A program made the translations under genes and the position numbers. 18,645 nt of DNA from an uncultured Eubacteriales bacterium. Its GTDB lineage: Bacteria > Bacillota > Clostridia > Oscillospirales > Oscillospiraceae. The first letter of the stretch is position 1. Every line of letters starts with the position of its first letter. The stretch covers positions 1-18,645 of the forward strand of contig URPA01000038.1 of NCBI GenBank assembly GCA_900549545.1. The letters run 5' to 3'. Below, piece after piece: positions 1 to 6,953 of this stretch. The notes beneath the pieces were generated by a model. The model saw only the letters and a program-made list of their open reading frames with translations, ran no database searches and was not told the origin of the DNA.

Positions 1-20
1 AACCACCCTAATTGAAACGA

Positions 21-67
21 GTAAAGAGGAGTGCCTCTTTACAATCTCCCGTGCAGAGCGGGAGATT
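21..67. repeat. two tandem perfect hairpins
   Basis: Two perfect inverted repeats stand back to back. The first has arms GTAAAGAGG (21-29) and CCTCTTTAC (34-42) around AGTG. The second has arms AATCTCCCG (43-51) and CGGGAGATT (59-67) around a 7-base loop. They lie in a gene-free stretch beside a dispersed repeat. They could be terminators of a gene left of the window or part of another intergenic repeat; neither has a following T-tract that would settle this. Confidence 0.6.
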
Positions 68-130
68 AAGCGGAAAGTTAAAATTGCTGTTTGTTTAGGA
101 GAATAAGAGAGCAGATTTGCACAATTTCAA

Positions 131-277
131 GGCTCCCTTGTGTAAAGGGAGCTGGCGCGGAGCGCCTGAGGGATTGTGAATGTGCTATTTTTTGAGCAGT
201 GAAGTTAATCACAGCACGGGTAACGACCCCTCCGGTTTGCGCAAAGCGCAAACCACCTCCCCTTACGCAGGGGAGGC
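131..277 (+). repeat. dispersed palindromic repeat, copy 1 (full length)
   Basis: This about 147-base non-coding unit is made of hairpins: CTCCCTT...AAGGGAG at the left end, GGTTTGCGC/GCGCAAACC (234-242/246-254), and CCTCCCC/GGGGAGG (256-262/270-276) at the right end. A core in between carries GAGGGATTGT, then ATGTGC, TTTTGAGCAGT, AAGTTAAT and GGTAAC. The same core, spacing and ends recur inverted at 11,357-11,491, so it is a true dispersed repeat and not chance. Its hairpin ends and lack of coding capacity suggest a MITE or REP-like intergenic element (inference). Small ORFs here, such as 180-371, are not credible genes. Confidence 0.75.
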
Positions 278-297
278 AAGGGATGGCTGCGCCGCGT

Positions 298-1362
298 TCA
301 CTTCACCAGTACCGCGCCGGGGTAATAGTGGGCGAGGATTTCAGCGTAATCCGCGCCGGATTTGGCCATGACGTTTGCACCGTACTGGCTCATGCCGACG
401 CCGTGGCCGAAGCCGGTGACGGTGAAGATGAAGCGCCCGCCGGTGTATTCAAGGGTGAAGGCCGTGGAGCGCAGGGAGAAGAGGCTGCGCAGCTCTGTGC
501 CCTTTATCTGCACTCCGCCAAGCTCCGCGCTCTCAACGCGGCCGCTCCCGTCGCGGGTAATTTCGCCTATCCACTCCGCCTCGTCGCCGGAGAAATCCGC
601 GTCCGGGCAGGCGGAGAGCACGGTGTCCCTAAAATCCAGCGGCGCGCAGTCAAGGCGGCTTATGTAGTTGGGCACGTCCTCGGCCGTCTCGGGGCTGTCC
701 ACGCTGACAAGATACGGCCGCGGATTCCAGACCGCGCCGCAGTCCTCGGTCTTTCCGGCGGAGGAGGAGTGAAACGCGGCAAAGACCGGCGCGCCCTCAT
801 AGGCGAGGTATTGCCCGCCGGTATCACTGACGGCGGCTTGGAGCTTTTCAAGGTTCTTATCAAAATCCGCGCCCCAGTTCTCGCGCATTTTTTCCTGACT
901 TATCCACGCCTGACAGCAGCCAAAATCGGCGCAGACCTGGGCGCTGCCGTGCTTGTCCCCGGCGGCGCAGTACATGGCGTAGGTCCGGGCGGCCACCGCC
1001 TGCGCCTTCAGCGCCTCTGGCTCAAAGCCCGCCGGCATCTCCGCCGCGAGCACGCCGAGGACATACTCGTCCATGCTCATTTTCTGCTCCGTCCCGTCAC
1101 CGAGCAGCAGGACTATCTCCTCCGGGGCGGGGGTTTCCGCCGCTGTGGGCACAATGGCGGGGCTTGTCTCTGGCGGGATGCTCTCCTCCGGGAGCGTACC
1201 CGGCTGCGGCGGCGCGGGGAGCGGCTCACTCTCCGCCGACAGGGCGCTTTCCACCGGCGCGCTCTCCACCGGCGCGGCCTCCGATTGGCCGCGAAGCTGC
1301 ATAAAGGGCACAAAAAAGGTGATAAACAGGGCGGTATAGGCTAACAAAACAGTTCTTTTCAC
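298..1362 (-). CDS. spoIID: SpoIID-like lytic transglycosylase (stage II sporulation protein D family)
   Basis: SpoIID is a membrane-anchored peptidoglycan lytic transglycosylase needed for engulfment in spore formers. The chosen GTG start at 1362 has a GGAGG eight bases upstream and gives 354 residues. It begins with a signal-anchor helix (about 3-21), followed by a Pro/Ser/Glu-rich linker to about residue 80, then the SpoIID domain. The motif EYVLGVLAAEMP holds the catalytic Glu (about 108). His138, Cys144 and Cys150 reproduce the H-x5-C-x5-C spacing of the zinc site known in Clostridioides difficile SpoIID. The C-terminus has the family signature GFGHGVGMSQYGA. A longer ATG-started frame to 1425 exists but lacks a ribosome site. 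A weak -10-like TATACTTT (1411-1418, minus strand) could serve sigma-E, but this is only a guess. It might instead be a SpoIID/LytB paralogue not limited to sporulation. Confidence 0.9.
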   Translation of the reverse strand: MKRTVLLAYTALFITFFVPFMQLRGQSEAAPVESAPVESALSAESEPLPAPPQPGTLPEESIPPETSPAIVPTAAETPAPEEIVLLLGDGTEQKMSMDEYVLGVLAAEMPAGFEPEALKAQAVAARTYAMYCAAGDKHGSAQVCADFGCCQAWISQEKMRENWGADFDKNLEKLQAAVSDTGGQYLAYEGAPVFAAFHSSSAGKTEDCGAVWNPRPYLVSVDSPETAEDVPNYISRLDCAPLDFRDTVLSACPDADFSGDEAEWIGEITRDGSGRVESAELGGVQIKGTELRSLFSLRSTAFTLEYTGGRFIFTVTGFGHGVGMSQYGANVMAKSGADYAEILAHYYPGAVLVK

Positions 1363-1393
1363 GGGATTGACCTCCGTTTTCGGGCTGCCGCAC

Positions 1394-1422
1394 TTGACGG
1401 CATTTGTAAAAAAGTATAAAAT
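1394..1422 (+). promoter_or_regulatory. sigma-A-type promoter for the membrane protein-HPt-kinase operon
   Basis: TTGACG (1394-1399) and TAAAAT (1417-1422) are separated by 17 bases, about 62 bases before the ATG at 1484. It overlaps the region expected to drive the divergent spoIID gene, so the two promoters may interfere. Confidence 0.5.
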
Positions 1423-1483
1423 CAACCATATATCTGCGGCGGCTGTCCGCCTACACTATTGATATTGGAACGGATTTGAAATT

Positions 1484-2395
1484 ATGCAGGATTATATCGA
1501 CAGAGAAGAGGACCTGCGCCAGCAGGCCATCGAGGAGCATAAGCGCAAAATGGCGGAGGATCAGGCCCGCCTTCAGCACCGGAACAGGTGCATTGCCTCC
1601 TGCTGCTATGTGGTGGGCGGCGGCGCTTTCGGCGTGTTTATCCGCTGGCTCCAGGTGCAGACCGCCTTCACCGAGGACGGCCTTGCCAACAAAAGCGCGT
1701 TTAACCTCCTGCTGCCCATATTCGTGCTGGGCTGCATCTACGCTTTTCGCCGGCTTTTGAAGCAGCGGGAGCGGGAGGGCTTTGTCCTGCCGGAGGATTT
1801 TCAGAGCGCGCTTGTCAACCGCGGGCTGATTTTCACGGTGCTCCGCTGGGCTGTCGGCGGGATAATGTGCATCGGCGCGCTGCTGCTTTTCAGCGAGAGC
1901 GCCACGGATAAAAACACCGAAATGGTGAAGGTCCTGGCGGCCACGGCGTTTTTGAGCGGCGTTTCTTACCCCCTGCTGCTCACGGTTGCCAGCCGCGAGG
2001 GGCGCAGGCCATATTTCTGCCGGCTTTATGCCACGATGCCGATTGTGATGTTCAGCGTGTGGCTTGTCGTCTGCTACAAGACCAACGCCATCAACAGCGA
2101 GGGCTGGTCCTTTGTTGTGGAGCTGCTGGCGATAATCGCGGCGCTGCTGGCCTTCTTCCGCATGGCGGGCTTTGCCTTCGGCGTTGCGGACACGAAAAAG
2201 AGCATGTTCTACGCGATGTTCGGCGGCACGATGTGCATTATGGCCCTGGCCGACGAGCGGCACACCGGTATGCAGATCATTTTCCTCGCCGCGGCCATGA
2301 TGCTGACCTTGTACGGCGCTATAATGACCAACAACTTCCGCGTAAAAAAGAAGGAAGCGGCGCCCCCTCCGGACGATGGCTTCGAGCGGCTTTGA
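1484..2395 (+). CDS. uncharacterised polytopic membrane protein
   Basis: I do not recognise a family. The 303-residue protein starts with a charged, probably helical cytoplasmic segment (residues 1-33), followed by about eight hydrophobic segments (roughly 36-56, 72-90, 114-136, 149-168, 183-200, 209-227, 241-256, 262-282) and a short Lys/Pro/Asp-rich tail. Cysteines cluster in the first helix (Cys36, Cys40, Cys41). The ATG at 1484 has only a weak upstream GGAACGG. Its 3' end overlaps the start of the HPt-like gene by 20 bases and a hybrid histidine kinase follows 30 bases after that, so it is probably co-transcribed with them. A role as sensor partner or output of that phosphorelay is an inference from position only. 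Confidence 0.7.
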   Translation: MQDYIDREEDLRQQAIEEHKRKMAEDQARLQHRNRCIASCCYVVGGGAFGVFIRWLQVQTAFTEDGLANKSAFNLLLPIFVLGCIYAFRRLLKQREREGFVLPEDFQSALVNRGLIFTVLRWAVGGIMCIGALLLFSESATDKNTEMVKVLAATAFLSGVSYPLLLTVASREGRRPYFCRLYATMPIVMFSVWLVVCYKTNAINSEGWSFVVELLAIIAALLAFFRMAGFAFGVADTKKSMFYAMFGGTMCIMALADERHTGMQIIFLAAAMMLTLYGAIMTNNFRVKKKEAAPPPDDGFERL

Positions 2396-2603
2396 TGAGG
2401 AGCGTCTTCCCGAGACGGAGGAGACTATCCATGCGCTCAAGGGTGCGTCCGGCTCTCTGTCGTTTACGCCGCTGTTCGAGGCTTATTCCGAGGCCATGCG
2501 CCTCCTGCGGGAGAATCAGCCACGGCAGGCAGAATCTGTCATTAAGGAGCTTGAGCCGCTCAAGAACGATATTGTAAGCTGCATAGACAAATACTCGGCC
2601 TGA
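2376..2603 (+). CDS. short HPt-like phosphotransfer protein
   Basis: The 75-residue product carries the hallmark His-x-Leu-Lys-Gly of histidine phosphotransfer (HPt) domains, as IHALKGASGSLSF with the putative phospho-acceptor at His19. Two predicted helices follow, as in the second half of an HPt bundle (FEAYSEAMRLLRENQ, then QAESVIKELEPLKNDIVSCI). HPt domains usually have about 40-50 residues before this histidine; here there are 18, so the first helices seem to be missing. The frame is closed by a stop at 2343-2345, so no longer in-frame start exists. No good ribosome site is seen, and the start overlaps the preceding gene, suggesting translational coupling. The kinase just downstream has two receiver domains but no HPt, so this protein may complete a relay. 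It could also be a decayed HPt. Confidence 0.65.
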   Translation: MASSGFDEERLPETEETIHALKGASGSLSFTPLFEAYSEAMRLLRENQPRQAESVIKELEPLKNDIVSCIDKYSA

Positions 2604-2633
2604 CAACCGGGACTGAAAGGAGATGCGGAAGCG

Positions 2634-5183
2634 ATGGAAGAAAAAAAGACGAACCGGACAAACACGATAAAGCTGCTGGGCGGCTTTGCCTTGGCGGTTA
2701 TTGTCAGCATCTTTGTCTTTATATTTCTCACAAAATATATGTCGCATCGGTCGGAGGAGACGCTCAGTGAAGTCAGCAACATCTACATGTCTGAGATAAA
2801 CCACCAGATAAAAGAGAAGTTCAGCACGGTCACAAATGTCCGTCTGCTCCAGCTTCAGGGGCTTTATAAGCGCACGCCGCCGGACGCCAAAATGAGCCGC
2901 GAGCAGCTGCTCGACGAGCTGCGCATCAGCGCCGAGGTGCGCGAATTTTCCTCGCTTGCCTTTGTTTCACGCAGCGGAACTTTGGAAACGGTTTACGGTG
3001 ACGGGCTGAGCGTCGATATGGAGCAGATATTCAGCAGCCTTGAAGAAAATAACAGTATTCTTTCCCGCAGACACAATCCAAAGGGCGAGGTGGAGCTTGT
3101 TCTCGGACTGCCCGCCGAATATAAGATGAACAGCGGAGAGACCAGCGACGCTATTATAATGAGCATACCCATGGAGTATCTGGACGAGGCGCTGTTCCTG
3201 GCCGATACCGAATCGGGGACGAAATTTCGCATAATCGACGATCAGCAGCACTTTGTCACAAACGATGGTGATTTCCTCGCATATATGCTGGAGAATTACC
3301 AGCCGGCCGGCAACGAAACGGTGGAGAGCTTTATCGGTAAGCTGACCGAGAGGATGGAAAATCATGAGCCATTTTTTGGCGTCCTTCTTCAGAACGGCGT
3401 TGACACGCACATTTATTGCTCGCCCATTGAGGGCAACTCCAACTGGTATCTTATCTCAGCTATGCCGGAGACTGTGTTGAGCCAGGCCATAAACGGTCTG
3501 GACTATGTCAGAACGAGCATGATGCTGCTGAGCATAGCGATTGTGGTTGTGAGCATGCTGATGGTCTTTATGATGTACTACCGTATGACGCGGCAGCAAA
3601 TGCAGGCGCTCGCCGAATCCCGTAAGGAGGCTCGGCGCGCAAGTCAGGCCAAGAGCGAGTTCCTCTCCAGCATGAGCCATGATATACGCACGCCAATGAA
3701 CGCCATAATCGGCATGTCGGAGCTTGCCTCCCGAAATTCCGGCGATCCGGAGGCTGTGGAGGAATACCTCAGGAAGATCCGCATTTCCAGCAAGCACCTG
3801 CTGGGGCTTATAAACGATGTGCTGGATATGTCCAAGATAGAGAGCGGCAAGATGCAGATAAGCGCCAGCGATATGTCCATCAAGGACACAATGGACGATA
3901 TTGTCAATATCATTCAGCCGCAGATCAAGGCAAAGAGCCAGTATTTTGACATTTTCATTGAGAACATCATCTGTGAGAATGTCTGCTGTGACTCGGTGCG
4001 GCTCAATCAGGTGCTTATAAACCTGCTCTCCAACGCCGTGAAATACACTCCTGAAGAGGGGCGCATCGATGTGCATACCTATCAGGAGGCCTCCCCCAAG
4101 GGCGATAACTTCGTGCGCACCCACTTTGTGGTGGAGGATAATGGCATCGGCATGTCCGAGGAGTTCCAGAAGAAGATTTACGACACCTTCTCCCGCGAGG
4201 AGACGGAGTATACCAACCGCATAACCGGTACAGGTCTTGGCATGAGCATCACCAAGTCCGTTGTTGACCTGATGGACGGTACGATAGAGCTTGACAGCGA
4301 GGTGGGCAGAGGCACAAAGTTCCACGTCATTCTGGATATGGAGCGCAGCAGCGTGACCGAGGCCGACATGAAGCTGCCCAACTGGAATGTGCTGGTGGTG
4401 GACGATAACGAGCTGCTGTGCACCAGCGCAGCCTCCAACCTGCGCGAGCTTGGCACGAACGCCGAGTGGACGACCGACGGCTACAAGGCCGTTGAAATGA
4501 TCGAGGCGCGCCACGAGGCCGGGGACGATTATCAGTTCGTGCTGATAGACTGGAAAATGCCAAATCTTGACGGGATTCAGACCATTCGCAGGATTCGGCA
4601 GGGCGTTGGCAAGCAGGTGCCCGTGTTCCTGATTTCCGCCTATGACTGGAGCGATGTTGAGGAGAATATCGGCTCGCTTGAAATTGAGGGCTTCATCGCA
4701 AAGCCCCTGTTCAAGTCGACGCTCTATCACCGCCTGTGCCAGTATGTGGAGGGCTACACCGCCGAGGAGAAGCCCGAGGATGAGGTCGACTTCACCGGTA
4801 AGCGCGTGCTGCTGGCCGAGGATATTGACATCAACTGGGAGGTCGCCAGCGAGATTCTGTCCACGACCGGGCTTGTACTCGAGCGCGCGGAGAACGGCAG
4901 GGTCTGCGTTGACATGTTTGACGCTTCCCCGCTGGGCTATTATGACGCTATTCTCATGGATGTGCGTATGCCCGTCATGAACGGCTATGACGCCACCCGC
5001 GCTATCCGCCAGCTCGACCGTGAGGATAAGGATCTGCCCATTATTGCCATGACCGCCGACGCCTTTACCGATGATGTGAAGGTCTGTCTTGAGTGCGGCA
5101 TGGACGGGCACCTTGCAAAGCCCATCGACCTCAAGGAGTGCATCCGCGTCCTGCGGGAGTTCCTGTTCAGGGATAAAAAGTGA
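2634..5183 (+). CDS. membrane hybrid histidine kinase (HisKA-HATPase-REC-REC)
   Basis: This is an 849-residue sensor kinase. A first membrane helix (about 11-33) and a second (about 295-317) bracket an extracytoplasmic sensor region of some 260 residues, probably a Cache-type fold (IYCSPIEGNSNWYLISAMPE near its end). HisKA follows with the phospho-acceptor in MSHDIRTPMNA (His349). The ATPase then has the N box (LNQVLINLLSNAVKYT), DNGIGM and GTGLGM. Receiver 1 starts at VLVVDDNE with phospho-site Asp639 and a conserved Lys in AKPLF. Receiver 2 starts at VLLAEDIDIN with Asp776 (LMDVRMP), TAD and AKPID. All catalytic residues look intact. AAAGGAG lies before the ATG. There is no DNA-binding output or own HPt domain, so signal flow probably needs the HPt-like protein encoded just upstream or another partner. 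The ligand is unknown. Confidence 0.93.
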   Translation: MEEKKTNRTNTIKLLGGFALAVIVSIFVFIFLTKYMSHRSEETLSEVSNIYMSEINHQIKEKFSTVTNVRLLQLQGLYKRTPPDAKMSREQLLDELRISAEVREFSSLAFVSRSGTLETVYGDGLSVDMEQIFSSLEENNSILSRRHNPKGEVELVLGLPAEYKMNSGETSDAIIMSIPMEYLDEALFLADTESGTKFRIIDDQQHFVTNDGDFLAYMLENYQPAGNETVESFIGKLTERMENHEPFFGVLLQNGVDTHIYCSPIEGNSNWYLISAMPETVLSQAINGLDYVRTSMMLLSIAIVVVSMLMVFMMYYRMTRQQMQALAESRKEARRASQAKSEFLSSMSHDIRTPMNAIIGMSELASRNSGDPEAVEEYLRKIRISSKHLLGLINDVLDMSKIESGKMQISASDMSIKDTMDDIVNIIQPQIKAKSQYFDIFIENIICENVCCDSVRLNQVLINLLSNAVKYTPEEGRIDVHTYQEASPKGDNFVRTHFVVEDNGIGMSEEFQKKIYDTFSREETEYTNRITGTGLGMSITKSVVDLMDGTIELDSEVGRGTKFHVILDMERSSVTEADMKLPNWNVLVVDDNELLCTSAASNLRELGTNAEWTTDGYKAVEMIEARHEAGDDYQFVLIDWKMPNLDGIQTIRRIRQGVGKQVPVFLISAYDWSDVEENIGSLEIEGFIAKPLFKSTLYHRLCQYVEGYTAEEKPEDEVDFTGKRVLLAEDIDINWEVASEILSTTGLVLERAENGRVCVDMFDASPLGYYDAILMDVRMPVMNGYDATRAIRQLDREDKDLPIIAMTADAFTDDVKVCLECGMDGHLAKPIDLKECIRVLREFLFRDKK

Positions 5184-5191
5184 ATTGAACA

Positions 5192-5221
5192 AAAACAGCC
5201 CGCCGAAAGGCGGGCTGTTTT
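5192..5221. terminator. bidirectional intrinsic terminator between kinase and rpsR
   Basis: AAAACAGCCCGCC (5192-5204), a GAAA loop and GGCGGGCTGTTTT (5209-5221) form a perfect 13-bp stem. It runs into T-rich sequence on both strands (TTTT on plus, TTTTTG on minus), so it fits termination of the kinase operon from the left and of rpsF-ssb-rpsR from the right. Confidence 0.85.
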
Positions 5222-5236
5222 GCGCTTTGCTGGCAG

Positions 5237-5273
5237 CCAAGAACCCGCTTTCCATTGGAAAGCGGGTTCTTGG
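5237..5273. terminator. second perfect hairpin after rpsR
   Basis: CCAAGAACCCGCTTTCC (5237-5253) and its exact complement (5257-5273) form a 17-bp stem closed by a three-base loop. No T-tract follows on either strand, so it may be an RNA 3'-end stabiliser or a backup terminator, not a canonical one. It starts 16 bases after the first terminator and ends 22 bases from the rpsR stop codon. Confidence 0.6.
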
Positions 5274-5295
5274 TATATGCAATATAGCTTATGAA

Positions 5296-5535
5296 TCAGT
5301 CGGTGACATAGGGCAGGAGTGCGATCTGGCGCGCTCTCTTAATAGCCTCGGTCAGCTCACGCTGATGCATGGCGCAAACGCCGGTGGTGCGGCGAGGCAG
5401 AATCTTGCTGCGCTCGGACATGTAGCGGCGGAGCTTCGCGGTATCTTTATAATCGATAACGGTAGCCTTGTCGACACAGAACTGGCACACTTTTCTGCGC
5501 TTGCGATTCTTGGGATTATTCTTATCGAAAGCCAA
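5296..5535 (-). CDS. rpsR: 30S ribosomal protein bS18
   Basis: This small-subunit protein binds with S6 to the 16S rRNA platform. The 79 residues match bS18, with the conserved stretch KLRRYMSERSKILPRRTTG. Cys17, Cys20, Cys54 and His57 form the metal-binding set of the zinc-type (C+) S18, which some bacteria replace with a zinc-free paralogue under zinc limitation. The start is TTG at 5535, placed eight bases after GGAGG; no ATG is available in frame. It is the third gene of rpsF-ssb-rpsR but is separated from ssb by an unusually long 198-base gap. Confidence 0.95.
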   Translation of the reverse strand: MAFDKNNPKNRKRRKVCQFCVDKATVIDYKDTAKLRRYMSERSKILPRRTTGVCAMHQRELTEAIKRARQIALLPYVTD

Positions 5536-5733
5536 AGCGGTATCCTCCTATTAAAAGTATTTTAGTGAAGTGAACGATGAATAAATCGACGAGAGCAGAT
5601 TGCGAGAGAATTTGTGTTCTGATGAAGTTGGGCTTTCGCAGACAATACTTTGTGTATGGCAAGAAAGACCGACAAAATCAGGGCGCAAATTGTCCTCAAG
5701 ATGCCGAGACGATTTGTTCAGCGGTCACTTAGT

Positions 5734-6195
5734 TCAAAACGGCAGCTCGCCGTCATCGTCATCCAGCTCGGAGAAGCCGCCGGAGACAGGGCTTGCGCCC
5801 ATGCTGCTGCGGTTATCGTCATAGCTGTTGTAAGAGCTGCGGCTGTCGCTGCGGGGAGCGTCGCCATCTCTGCGGCGGCTCTCGCCGAAATAGACATTGT
5901 CAACATTTATTTCCGCGCTGCGGCGCTTGTTGCCCTCGCGGTCGGTCCAGTCACGGATCTGAAGCCGCCCGGAGACGACTGCCATGCTGCCCTTCTGGAA
6001 ATATTTGCTGACAAATTCAGCGGTCTGGCGCCATGCCACGCAGTCGATAAAATCGGTCTGCTTCTCGCCGCCGTCCCTGCTGCCGAAATCCCGGTCAACA
6101 GCAACGGTGAACGATGCGACAGGCGTCTGGGACTGGGTGTATCTGAGCTCGGGATCCCGGGTCAGGCGGCCCATAATAACAATGTGATTAAGCAT
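5734..6195 (-). CDS. ssb: single-stranded DNA-binding protein SSB
   Basis: SSB coats single-stranded DNA in replication, recombination and repair and recruits partners through its C-terminal tip. The 153-residue protein has an N-terminal OB fold (about 1-105; MLNHIVIMGRLTRDPELRYT, Trp55 in DCVAWRQ, GRLQIRDW), a disordered Ser/Arg/Asp-rich linker and the acidic tip DDDDGELPF. Its ATG at 6195 is preceded by AAGGAGGG. It lies between rpsF and rpsR, the standard order in Firmicutes, with only 12 bases to rpsF. This is the housekeeping copy, to judge by its context. Confidence 0.96.
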   Translation of the reverse strand: MLNHIVIMGRLTRDPELRYTQSQTPVASFTVAVDRDFGSRDGGEKQTDFIDCVAWRQTAEFVSKYFQKGSMAVVSGRLQIRDWTDREGNKRRSAEINVDNVYFGESRRRDGDAPRSDSRSSYNSYDDNRSSMGASPVSGGFSELDDDDGELPF

Positions 6196-6207
6196 TTTTT
6201 GCCCTCC

Positions 6208-6504
6208 TTACTCTGCGCGCAGAGTGATCAGGCGACGCAGGATACCGTCGGTGATGCCGAGAACACGATCCAGCTCCGCGGGGAAATCAGGATTGCTGGT
6301 GAACTTCATCAGCACATAATAACCCTCAGAAATGTAGTTGATCTCGTAAGCGAGCTTGCGCTTGCCCATCTCCTCCAGCTCGTCCAGAGTGCCGTTAGCC
6401 TCCACAAGTGCCTTGAATTTCTCAACGACTGCGGCGGTCTGCTCCTCGGTGAAGTTGGGGTTGATGATGTACATCACTTCGTACTTTTCGGTTGCTTTTG
6501 CCAT
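6208..6504 (-). CDS. rpsF: 30S ribosomal protein bS6
   Basis: bS6 forms a heterodimer with bS18 on the 30S platform. The 98-residue product begins MAKATEKYEVMYIINPN and has the family motif in the GKRKLAYEINYISEGYYVLMKF stretch (residues about 46-67). The ATG at 6504 was chosen because GAAGGAGG lies just upstream; an extension to 6570 would translate the leader RNA structure and lacks a ribosome site. It is the first gene of the operon, which a strong sigma-A promoter drives. In other bacteria the S6:S18 dimer represses this operon through a leader RNA; see the candidate at 6525-6569. Confidence 0.95.
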   Translation of the reverse strand: MAKATEKYEVMYIINPNFTEEQTAAVVEKFKALVEANGTLDELEEMGKRKLAYEINYISEGYYVLMKFTSNPDFPAELDRVLGITDGILRRLITLRAE

Positions 6505-6524
6505 AATTGCACCTCCTTCTGGTC

Positions 6525-6569
6525 TGATGGCCCCCACATGAAGTGAGAGCAAGGATAACCCGTCCATCA
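6525..6569 (-). promoter_or_regulatory. rpsF leader RNA structure, candidate S6:S18 autoregulatory element
   Basis: Read on the minus strand, the leader folds as an outer stem UGAUG/CAUCA (6565-6569 with 6525-6529), a 14-base 5' bulge containing ACGGG, and an inner stem GCUCUCAC/GUGGGGGC (with some G-U pairs) closed by UUCAU. It sits between the promoter and the ribosome site, where S6:S18 leader elements are known in other bacteria. I see the fold; assignment to the S6:S18 class is inference. Confidence 0.5.
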
Positions 6570-6584
6570 AAGACAGGCTATATA

Positions 6585-6612
6585 AGTATACTTGTTTTTA
6601 CCGAAATGTCAA
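6585..6612 (-). promoter_or_regulatory. sigma-A promoter of rpsF-ssb-rpsR
   Basis: On the minus strand a perfect -35 TTGACA (6607-6612) and a -10 TATACT (6585-6590) are spaced by 16 bases. Transcription would start near 6578, giving a leader of about 75 bases before rpsF. Confidence 0.85.
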
Positions 6613-6637
6613 GGATTTTTTACCAAAAAACTGACTT

Positions 6638-6867
6638 AATTCAAAGCCTCTGCCTTTGAATTCAAAAGGGGATTCACTCCGAACCGCGCATTTTTGCCCG
6701 CGTGAGAAGGGCAAAAATACACTCTCTCCGTGCAAAGTGTTTTTTCCGAGGTACGTGCCCCCGGAAAAAACTTATTTTAACCGAACTGAAGCCCAGCGTA
6801 GCGGGTTCAGTTCGGAGAGGAAGATGGCGCTGATGGATATGCAGCTTTCACCACGCTTGGTGGAAGC
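6638..6867. repeat. train of five inverted repeats between rpsF and greA
   Basis: The gene-free gap 6613-6953 holds successive dyads: AATTCAAAG/CTTTGAATT (6638-6646/6654-6662), ATTTTTGCCC/GGGCAAAAAT (6690-6699/6709-6718), GTTTTTTCCG/CGGAAAAAAC (6739-6748/6762-6771), CCGAACTGAA/TTCAGTTCGG (6781-6790/6806-6815) and GCTTTCACCA/TGGTGGAAGC (6844-6853/6858-6867, one G-U). The two dyads with T/A-rich arms could terminate greA transcription. The regular chaining suggests a composite intergenic repeat. The overlapping plus-strand frame 6656-6967 shows no protein-like character. Confidence 0.65.
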
Positions 6868-6953
6868 GAAATGTAATCAGTGTCATCTGACGAGCGAGCG
6901 GCGAACTCTGCGAGGCTTTGTCTACGCATTTAATAAAACGTGTGCAAACCACC

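Noticed and set aside
199..1344. 381-aa open frame on the plus strand opposite spoIID
   Set aside because: It is a mirror of the GC-rich spoIID gene; composition is Arg/Ala/Gly-rich with no domain and no ribosome site, while the minus strand encodes a clear SpoIID.
3456..5282. 608-aa open frame on the minus strand under the hybrid kinase
   Set aside because: Antisense shadow rich in His/Leu/Val; the plus strand carries all kinase and receiver motifs.
5650..6546. 298-aa open frame on the plus strand over ssb and rpsF
   Set aside because: It covers the real ssb and rpsF genes on the other strand and has no protein-like pattern.
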